A DNA stretch of 19,246 nucleotides from an uncultured Clostridia bacterium (GTDB lineage: Bacteria > Bacillota > Clostridia > TANB77 > CAG-508). Position numbers and translations under genes: made by a program. How positions within the stretch are numbered: the first letter of the stretch is position 1; each line of letters begins with the position of its first letter. Below the pieces are notes generated by a model, which was not told where the DNA came from, did no database searches, and worked only from the letters and a program-made list of their open reading frames with translations. Shown piece after piece: positions 8,724 through 14,325 of this stretch. Where the stretch lies: positions 1-19,246 of the forward strand of contig CANPWI010000010.1 in assembly GCA_947584125.1 (NCBI GenBank). The letters are read 5' to 3'.

Positions 8724-8748
8724 TAACAATTTTACGAAAAAATTGTTA
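8724..8748. repeat. Perfect 10-bp inverted repeat between recJ and the TraX-like gene
   Basis: Arms TAACAATTTT (8724-8733) and AAAATTGTTA (8739-8748) with a 5-base centre lie in the 159-base gap between divergent genes. Because no gene ends here, it is not an ordinary terminator; an operator is possible. No convincing -35/-10 pair was found for either flanking gene. Confidence 0.5.
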
Positions 8749-8815
8749 TTCTTAATCTTTACTATTTTTAAGTTTTGTTATATCATACTAATATCTTATA
8801 TTTAGGAGATAAATT

Positions 8816-9475
8816 ATGAGTAGTTTTACTATTAAATTAATTGCTATTATTACCATGATATTTGACCATATTCCTTATACAATACCTAATTGTAGTATAG
8901 TATTTCATTATATAGGAAGGATTTCTTTTCCTCTTTTTGCTTTTCAAATTACTCAAGGATATATGCATACTAAAGATATTAAAAAATATATTTTAAGGCT
9001 TTTTATATTAGCAATTATTTCACAAATTCCATTTTTACTTTTATTTGAAAAAACACAGCTTAATATATTTTTTACATTAATTTTAGGTATATTTGGAATC
9101 TTTTTTTATGAAAAATCCAAACAAAAACTTTTGGGTATATTTTTAGCCGGATTAATGTGCCTTCTAGGTTATATTCTTAATGTAGATTATGGTGTTTATG
9201 GTGTACTTACCATTTTTCTATTTTATTTATTTAAAAATAATAAATTATTAATGAATTTAAGTTTTATTTTTATTACCTTTTTAGATTATTTAGATAATTT
9301 TATTATTAGCAATTTTTACTACCCTAATATTTTAATGTTTTTATTTAATATTTTACCTTTAATTTTTATAAATGCATATAATGGTCAAAAAGGTAAAAAT
9401 GTTAAATACTTATTTTATATTTTTTATCCTTTACATTTAATAATTCTTTATATTATAAAATTATATTTAAACTAA
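8816..9475 (+). CDS. TraX-family membrane protein
   Basis: This 219-residue, very hydrophobic protein has about seven to eight predicted membrane segments. The N-terminus carries the family pattern: KLIAIITMIFDHI (D17, H18), then YIGRISFPLFAFQITQGYMHT (about 33-53) and a YILRLFILA segment. TraX (PF05857) of the F plasmid is required for N-terminal acetylation of pilin; chromosomal homologues in Firmicutes are widespread, belong to the acyltransferase-like membrane proteins, and have no fixed substrate. The AGGAG at 8804-8808 supports the ATG. The gene stands alone, divergent from recJ and convergent with gpr, so context gives no acceptor. No plasmid or conjugation genes are visible nearby. 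Confidence 0.88.
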   Translation: MSSFTIKLIAIITMIFDHIPYTIPNCSIVFHYIGRISFPLFAFQITQGYMHTKDIKKYILRLFILAIISQIPFLLLFEKTQLNIFFTLILGIFGIFFYEKSKQKLLGIFLAGLMCLLGYILNVDYGVYGVLTIFLFYLFKNNKLLMNLSFIFITFLDYLDNFIISNFYYPNILMFLFNILPLIFINAYNGQKGKNVKYLFYIFYPLHLIILYIIKLYLN

Positions 9476-9476
9476 A

Positions 9477-9508
9477 AAAAGAAGTCGTAAAAAATCACGA
9501 CTTCTTTT
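9477..9508. terminator. Bidirectional intrinsic terminator between TraX-like gene and gpr
   Basis: Arms AAAAGAAGTCGT (9477-9488) and ACGACTTCTTTT (9497-9508) form a perfect 12-bp stem with an 8-base loop. The T-run follows on both strands: TTTTATTTAT on plus, and seven or more T on minus. It begins just after the stop of the plus-strand gene and can end transcription of both convergent genes. Confidence 0.93.
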
Positions 9509-9554
9509 ATTTATAGGTAACTTTTAGCAATTTTTTGAATTGATAAAAGTTCAA

Positions 9555-10517
9555 TTAATTTATAGCAAAGTTTATTCCTCTTGCAACTACTGATGTCATA
9601 TTTAAAATTAATTCATCTATTTCTTTTGGTGTTACTATTAAATTATATTCATTTGGCACTAGACTTTCTTTTATTTCTTCATAATTATCTTTTTGTTTTA
9701 ACTCATTTAAATATTCATTTGATTTAGCTTCATTTTGTAATTTTTCTATAAACAAGTCTAAACAATCATTTACAAGTACTGCTGTTTCAACAACTGTTGG
9801 TATTCCTAATGCAATTACAGGAATTCCTAAGGTTTCTTTGCTTAAATCTTTTCTAGTATTTCCAACTCCTGCTCCTGGAACAATTCCTGTATCTGAAATT
9901 TGTATTGTGCTACTTATTCTTTCTATACTTCTTGAAGCTAAAGCATCAATTACAATTAAAAGTTTTGGTTTTATATTATCCACTATTCCTTTTAATATTT
10001 CTAAGGTTTCTATACCAGTTGTTCCTAAAACTCCTGGTGCTATAGCACTCACGCTTCTAGTTCCTGGCTCTAAATATTGTGGCATATATGTTAAAATATG
10101 CCTTGTTACATCTATTTCTTTTGTTACTTTTGGTCCTAATGCGTCTGGTGTAACAGATTCATTTCCTAATCCCACAATTAGTATTGGGTCTTCTTTACTA
10201 GAATGTAAATCTATTAATTCTTTTAATTCCTTAGACAAATTCTCTGCCGCTTCTTGTATTTGTTCTTCGCTTGCTGTTTTTAATTTTTTCATATCAATAG
10301 TAATGTAATTTCCTACAGGTTTTCCAAGCGATTTACTAGCATTTTCATTAAGTATTTTTACTTTTGTTGTTTTTAAATATTTAGATATTATATTTTCTTC
10401 TGATTCTATACCTTCAATATCATTTTCTATGTTATTAGCCTTTTTAAAAATATCTCTTCTTTCATCAGCTAAATCTGTTCTAAAATTAAGTGTTTTTATA
10501 TTTTTATCATTAATCAT
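9555..10517 (-). CDS. gpr: Germination protease GPR
   Basis: This 320-residue protein matches the spore protease family (MEROPS A25) that degrades small acid-soluble spore proteins when a spore germinates. The N-terminus holds FRTDLADE with T14-D15-L16-A17. In Bacillus the inactive zymogen loses about 15 residues by cutting at an equivalent SASP-like site, which here would fall between D15 and L16. Family core motifs are LGNESVTPDALGPKV (D125), PGVLGTTGIET and VIDALASRS (D191); D125 and D191 line up with the aspartates implicated in catalysis in B. megaterium GPR. Active in the forespore and germinating spore, it implies the host forms endospores. AGGAG lies at 10529-10533, 11 bases from the ATG. 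Convergent with the TraX-like gene. No spoIIP is seen beside it; downstream is the shared terminator. Confidence 0.96.
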   Translation of the reverse strand: MINDKNIKTLNFRTDLADERRDIFKKANNIENDIEGIESEENIISKYLKTTKVKILNENASKSLGKPVGNYITIDMKKLKTASEEQIQEAAENLSKELKELIDLHSSKEDPILIVGLGNESVTPDALGPKVTKEIDVTRHILTYMPQYLEPGTRSVSAIAPGVLGTTGIETLEILKGIVDNIKPKLLIVIDALASRSIERISSTIQISDTGIVPGAGVGNTRKDLSKETLGIPVIALGIPTVVETAVLVNDCLDLFIEKLQNEAKSNEYLNELKQKDNYEEIKESLVPNEYNLIVTPKEIDELILNMTSVVARGINFAIN

Positions 10518-10538
10518 AATAAAACCAACTCCTAATTT

Positions 10539-10567
10539 TAGTATTTGTTGGTTTTTATTTTTTATAC
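10539..10567 (-). promoter_or_regulatory. Possible sigma-G (forespore) promoter of gpr
   Basis: The minus strand has GTATA (10563-10567), a 17-base spacer and AATACTA (10539-10545), against the Bacillus sigma-G pattern GHATR-N16-18-CATAMTA, a one-base mismatch. gpr is forespore-expressed in Bacillus, which fits. Against it, the predicted start near 10533 coincides with the first base of the Shine-Dalgarno, so the leader would be only about 16 bases. In such AT-rich DNA chance matches are likely. Confidence 0.25.
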
Positions 10568-10603
10568 TTTATGAAAAATTTTTAAATTTTTATTTTAATA
10601 ATT

Positions 10604-10780
10604 TCATTTCCGAAACTCCATTTTACTTTCTGTTAATCTAACAGTTTTCTTTACCTCATCTTCATATCCTGTTAGTGCTGCAAATGGTGCAAATTGAGCA
10701 GCTCTTTGCTCCATACTTAATCTTTTATGCTTACTAGATACATGATGTGGTAAATTTATAATATCATCATAATTATCCAT
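10604..10780 (-). CDS. 58-residue YolD-like protein in the translesion polymerase unit
   Basis: A short reading frame starts MDNYDDIINLPHHVS and contains the conserved-looking core MEQRAAQFAPFAALTGYED, followed by KKTVRLTES. Proteins of this type (PHHVS...M..RAAQF.PFAALTGY) are recurrent neighbours of Y-family polymerase genes in Clostridia and are generally grouped with YolD, the partner gene of B. subtilis UvrX. Here it starts 13 bases after the polymerase stop, and its SD (AAGGAGT, 10789-10795) overlaps that stop, so the two are surely one transcript and probably coupled. The role is unknown; an accessory or regulatory function in translesion synthesis is inference. It is soluble, with no membrane segment. 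Ends TGA at 10604; an A/T-only palindrome near 10573-10590 may terminate it weakly. Confidence 0.88.
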   Translation of the reverse strand: MDNYDDIINLPHHVSSKHKRLSMEQRAAQFAPFAALTGYEDEVKKTVRLTESKMEFRK

Positions 10781-10793
10781 AATTTAATACTCC

Positions 10794-12293
10794 TTATTGG
10801 CTATGTCCTCCTATTTGACTGTTCCTTTCTATTGTTGTTCCCGCTTCTTCAAGATTCATTCCTTTTATAATTGCATTTTTGCCATATTTCTTTTTTATAT
10901 CTAATATTGTATGTTGTAAATTATTTTCCTTTTTTCTATTTATCATTTCGTTAATTTCTTCTTGTTCTTTCTTTTTATAATCTACAAATAAACTAATTTG
11001 TTCATCTTGTTTTACTTCTTGTATTTCATTTTCATTAACTACATTATTTGCTACTACATTTATTCTTCTAACTAATAAATTTTTATTTATAATTCTTTCG
11101 TATAATTCTTCAATTGCTTGTATAATTATTTTTGTAGATGATGTTCTTTCTTTTAAATTAATTGTTCCATGTGCATGTTTTGGAATATTTCTACCATATC
11201 TATCTGTTGTTATTTCTCCTTTATATGTTTTACTTATTTCTGTATTTGTAAGATTTTCTACATCATATCCTATTGTAAGAACAATCTGATTTGTTACTAA
11301 ATTTTTATCTACTAAGTCTAAAACTAATAAATCTGTCATTTCTTTTACAATTAATTTAGTTTTTTCATAATTATATGGACAATGTAATACTTGACCTGAG
11401 CTTATACTATTTGATGCTGGCTTAAAATTTTTTACATCCTTCATAGTACAAGGTTCATATCCCCAGCTATGGTCTATTAACAATTCTGCGTTTATTCCAA
11501 ATAATTTATATAATAAATCTTCATTTTTAACTGAGCATCTAGCTACATCTCCCATTGTGTACATATTATATTGTTCTAATTTTTTTGCATACCCTTTTCC
11601 TACTCTCCAAAAATCAGTTATTGGTCTATGACTCCATAGCAATTTTCTATATCTCATTTCATCAAGTTCTGCTATTCTAACACCATTTTTATCAGCTTTT
11701 ATTTTCTTTGCTCCTATATCCATTGCAATTTTTGCTAAATACATATTTGTTCCAATTCCTGCTGTTGCTGTTATCCCTGTTGTTTCAAATACATCATATA
11801 TCATAGCTGTTACCATTTGTCTAGGAGTAGCTTTTAATGTTTTTAAATAATTTGTAATATCAATAAATACTTCATCTATAGAATATGGGTATATATCTTC
11901 TGGTGAAACATATTTTAAATATATACTATATATTAGTGTACTGTATTCCATATACTTTGCCATTCTAGGTGGTGCAACAATATAATCTAATTCTATATTT
12001 GTATTTTTCATTAGTTCTTCATAATTATAAGAAGAACCTATAAATTCGTGATTTTTAGCTTTATTTTTTCTTTGTATATTTATTTCTTTTACTTTTTGTA
12101 TTACCTCAAATAATCTTGCTCTTCCTGGAATTCCATATTTTTTAAGTGTTGGGCTAACTGCAAGACATATTGTTTTTTCTGTACGGGATTTGTCTGCTAC
12201 AACTAAATTTGTAGTTAGTGGATTTAAACCTCTTTCTCTACATTCAACAGATGCATAAAAACTTTTTAAATCTATACAACAATAAATGCTCAC
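10794..12293 (-). CDS. Y-family translesion DNA polymerase (UmuC/DinB type)
   Basis: This 499-residue protein has palm motif CIDLKSFYASVE (D8; Y13 in the steric-gate position) and YSIDEVFID (D140, E141), the Y-family metal ligands, followed by TAGIGTNMYLAKIAMD. The finger, thumb and little-finger regions fill residues about 200-410, and QISLF (432-436) is a good beta-clamp binding motif. The tail ending in KKKYGKNAIIKGMNLEEAGTT...QIGGH is typical of the long Firmicute branch near UvrX/YqjW rather than short DinB (about 350-420 residues). It copies damaged templates, error-prone, at stalled forks. The start is GTG with SD GGAGGT (12300-12305); no ATG fits better, since the conserved D8 needs this start. 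A sigma-A promoter and LexA-like site precede it, and a YolD-like gene follows. Confidence 0.95.
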   Translation of the reverse strand: MSIYCCIDLKSFYASVECRERGLNPLTTNLVVADKSRTEKTICLAVSPTLKKYGIPGRARLFEVIQKVKEINIQRKNKAKNHEFIGSSYNYEELMKNTNIELDYIVAPPRMAKYMEYSTLIYSIYLKYVSPEDIYPYSIDEVFIDITNYLKTLKATPRQMVTAMIYDVFETTGITATAGIGTNMYLAKIAMDIGAKKIKADKNGVRIAELDEMRYRKLLWSHRPITDFWRVGKGYAKKLEQYNMYTMGDVARCSVKNEDLLYKLFGINAELLIDHSWGYEPCTMKDVKNFKPASNSISSGQVLHCPYNYEKTKLIVKEMTDLLVLDLVDKNLVTNQIVLTIGYDVENLTNTEISKTYKGEITTDRYGRNIPKHAHGTINLKERTSSTKIIIQAIEELYERIINKNLLVRRINVVANNVVNENEIQEVKQDEQISLFVDYKKKEQEEINEMINRKKENNLQHTILDIKKKYGKNAIIKGMNLEEAGTTIERNSQIGGHSQ

Positions 12294-12321
12294 AATCTCA
12301 CCTCCATTTGTTTACTATTTC

Positions 12322-12350
12322 ATTATATCATATATATTGTAATTTGTAAA
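12322..12350 (-). promoter_or_regulatory. Sigma-A promoter of the translesion polymerase unit
   Basis: The minus strand has TTTACA (12345-12350), a 17-base spacer and TATAAT (12322-12327). The predicted start is near 12315, leaving a leader of about 22 bases with GGAGGT. The -35 box overlaps a LexA-like palindrome. Confidence 0.85.
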
Positions 12351-12360
12351 CAAATGTTTG
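12347..12360 (-). promoter_or_regulatory. LexA-like operator over the polymerase -35 box
   Basis: The minus strand reads CAAACATTTGTTTA, against the Gram-positive SOS box CGAACRNRYGTTYG; the core AAAC-N4-GTTT is symmetric. Mismatches fall at the two outer G positions and one central base. It overlaps the -35 box, where a repressor would block RNA polymerase. An 11-base inverted copy of CATTTGTTTAC lies at 12305-12315, at the predicted transcription start, so a second operator or a different repressor is possible. Y-family polymerase operons are classic SOS targets. Confidence 0.5.
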
Positions 12361-12365
12361 TAAGG

Positions 12366-14222
12366 TTATTTTATTTTATTTAACTTTATTGCAAATGTTA
12401 TCATACTTACTATACATACAAATATTAAAATTAGAATTATATGTGAATCTTCTCCTGTTTTTGGTAAATTCTTTGAAGCAATAGTTGTATCTTTACTATT
12501 CTTTATGTTTGTATTTTTATTTACAGTTTCAGTTTTTATTGTATTATTTCCTACACCATTATTTTGATTTTTATTTGTATCAGCTTTTTCATTATTATTT
12601 TTATCTGTATTTTCTGTAGTTATATTATTATTATTTGTAATTTCATTATCATTTTTATTAGTATTATTATCTGTAATTTCGTTGTCGTTTTTATTAGTAC
12701 TATCATCTACAATTTCATTGTCATTTTTATTAGAGTTGTTTTCTGTAATTGTGTTTCCACCTATTTCATTATTGCTTTCATCTACTGGTGTTTTTATTGT
12801 TACCTCTGATATTTCGACTTTTCCAATGTAATTTGCTCCAAAAGTTTCTTCCCAAATGTTTGGATTTGCAAATTGAATGCATTTATAGTTATTGTCTGTT
12901 TCCATATTACCAGATTGTGAAATTCTTAAATATATTTTCCATTCACCTAAATTTATATTTTCAGGTAATTTAACATCTAAATTTACATTTGAAATTTCTT
13001 TTGAATTCCAATCTGTAGGATTTATGTTTGTAGGTATTTCATATTTTTTTCCATCTTGTTCTAATATTAATGTTACAATTTTATCATTAATTAAATTTGC
13101 AAAACCAACATTTTCAATTTGTAATTTTATTTTTAATGATTCATTTGCCTCTATTTTATTTACAATTTCTGATTTTCTTAAAACAAATCTATATCCTAAA
13201 TGGTTTGCAATATATGTATATCCATCTTTTCCTTTATAAACATCATCATCTCCATTATATATTTCGTTTTTCCATGCATTAATTACAGTATTGTTCCATT
13301 CTGAATTTAGATATGTTGTATGTGTTCTAAATGCTTCTTTTGACATATATTCTACAGTATTTAAAGGAGTTTTACTAGCATAATTTGCTACAACCTCTCC
13401 TCCATAAAATGTATGTCTTGCTTGATTTTCAAGCCATGCAATTTCTATTTCTCTATTTGCAAATGTTCCAAGGTCACTTTCTGAACCTAAATATCCATCA
13501 TTATATAGACCAACTCTATATGCATCTGTTCCTTTTTTAGTAATATTTTCATTTAAATTATTTCTATCAATTCCTAGCCATTTAACATAGTAGTTTGGTG
13601 TTCTTACACCAATTTTTATTGTTTCTGGAACTGTATCTAACATTACATCTATAGCTTTACTAACATTATCTGTGCTAGATACTTTACTTGTGTGCATCTC
13701 ACCCCAAGGTCCAAAAAATCCTAATTCAACATAAGCAATTACATCCTTATTTTTTTCAAATACAGGTTTTAATTGCGAAATATGTTTTAATATCATATCT
13801 AAAGAAGGTTCTAAATTTGCATGTCCATTAAATCCATCATAAGCAAATCTAATAATAACACTTCCACCTTTAACTCTAATATTTGAAAATGTTTGATCTA
13901 ATGCATTTAATGCATCTTCTGTAAATTCCATATCCTCTATTCCATTAACTGCCTTTGAAAAATTTCCAATATCAACCCTTAAATGTACTAAATTAGCACC
14001 AGAATTAGATGGTTTACTTCCTGATGGCATTAATTTTAAAAATGCTGTACTATAAAATCCTCTTTCTGGATTTTTAATATTCTCCAAACTTTCAGTATAA
14101 TCAATATCATCCATTAGTGTATATTCTATTTCTTGCATATCTACACTATTGCATAGTATTATAAATAATATCATTAAGACTATTGTTATTAATACAATTA
14201 TTTTTAATATTTTAGATTTCAT
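12366..14222 (-). CDS. Sortase-anchored surface protein, DUF4874/DUF4832 (glycoside-hydrolase-like)
   Basis: 618 residues. An N-terminal hydrophobic segment (about 5-24) after K-rich residues exports it. NPERGFYS (51-58) is the start signature of DUF4874, whose barrel-like region includes HLRVDIG, VIIRFAYDG and YVELGFFGPWGEMHTS (164-179; E166, E175), followed by the DUF4832 part with a beta-sandwich-like segment near 360-470. An Asn/Lys/Asp/Glu-rich linker (about 480-585) has tandem 12-residue repeats around NKNDNEIT. LPKTGE (586-591), a hydrophobic helix and a KLNKIK tail form a standard class sortase signal, so the protein is displayed on peptidoglycan. The barrel and its glutamates suggest polysaccharide binding or cleavage, but no activity is established for the family. 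SD AAAGGAGA. Sortase itself is not in the window. Confidence 0.9.
   Translation of the reverse strand: MKSKILKIIVLITIVLMILFIILCNSVDMQEIEYTLMDDIDYTESLENIKNPERGFYSTAFLKLMPSGSKPSNSGANLVHLRVDIGNFSKAVNGIEDMEFTEDALNALDQTFSNIRVKGGSVIIRFAYDGFNGHANLEPSLDMILKHISQLKPVFEKNKDVIAYVELGFFGPWGEMHTSKVSSTDNVSKAIDVMLDTVPETIKIGVRTPNYYVKWLGIDRNNLNENITKKGTDAYRVGLYNDGYLGSESDLGTFANREIEIAWLENQARHTFYGGEVVANYASKTPLNTVEYMSKEAFRTHTTYLNSEWNNTVINAWKNEIYNGDDDVYKGKDGYTYIANHLGYRFVLRKSEIVNKIEANESLKIKLQIENVGFANLINDKIVTLILEQDGKKYEIPTNINPTDWNSKEISNVNLDVKLPENINLGEWKIYLRISQSGNMETDNNYKCIQFANPNIWEETFGANYIGKVEISEVTIKTPVDESNNEIGGNTITENNSNKNDNEIVDDSTNKNDNEITDNNTNKNDNEITNNNNITTENTDKNNNEKADTNKNQNNGVGNNTIKTETVNKNTNIKNSKDTTIASKNLPKTGEDSHIILILIFVCIVSMITFAIKLNKIK
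12637..12744 (-). repeat. Three tandem 36-bp repeats in the wall-linker region
   Basis: Units 12637-12672, 12673-12708 and 12709-12744 each encode a 12-residue NKNDNEI-containing block; the consensus on the plus strand is TAATTTCATTGTCATTTTTA followed by a more variable stretch. Copy number is free to vary by slippage, changing linker length without shifting frame. Confidence 0.85.
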
Positions 14223-14251
14223 AATTTTCTCCTTTTATAATAGTGTACATA

Positions 14252-14280
14252 ATTATATCATTTATATAAAAAAAATACAA
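14252..14280 (-). promoter_or_regulatory. Sigma-A promoter of the surface-protein gene
   Basis: The minus strand has TTGTAT (14275-14280), a 17-base spacer and perfect TATAAT (14252-14257); predicted start near 14245 and SD at 14228-14235. The -35 box and spacer are the T-run of the preceding phosphorylase terminator. Confidence 0.75.
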
Positions 14281-14300
14281 GGGGCGATTTTAATCGCCCC
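14281..14300 (-). terminator. Intrinsic terminator of the phosphorylase gene
   Basis: A GC-rich stem, GGGGCGATT (14281-14289) pairing with AATCGCCCC (14292-14300), lies 26 bases beyond the stop at 14326 and is followed on the minus strand by TTGTATTTTTTTTA. This is a textbook rho-independent terminator, and striking in such AT-rich DNA. Confidence 0.93.
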
Positions 14301-14325
14301 AATACTTGTAAAAGATATTAATAAT

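Noticed and set aside
8816..9475. TraX-like gene as sign of a plasmid or conjugative element
   Set aside because: No other transfer, integrase, transposase or replication genes are in the window, and chromosomal TraX homologues are common in Firmicutes.
9838..10308. Long open frame (156 codons) antisense to gpr, and similar antisense frames across rel, recJ, glgP and the surface gene
   Set aside because: All lie opposite clear protein-coding genes, lack a suitable Shine-Dalgarno, and translate to the hydrophobic low-complexity sequence expected from the complement of AT-rich coding DNA.
10573..10590. A/T palindrome as terminator of the polymerase-YolD unit
   Set aside because: Made only of A and T, so the stem is weak, and such palindromes are frequent by chance here; mentioned only as a possibility.
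12637..12744. CRISPR-like array from regularly spaced repeats
   Set aside because: The 36-bp units are directly abutting, in frame within a coding gene, and have no unique spacers; they encode the wall-linker.
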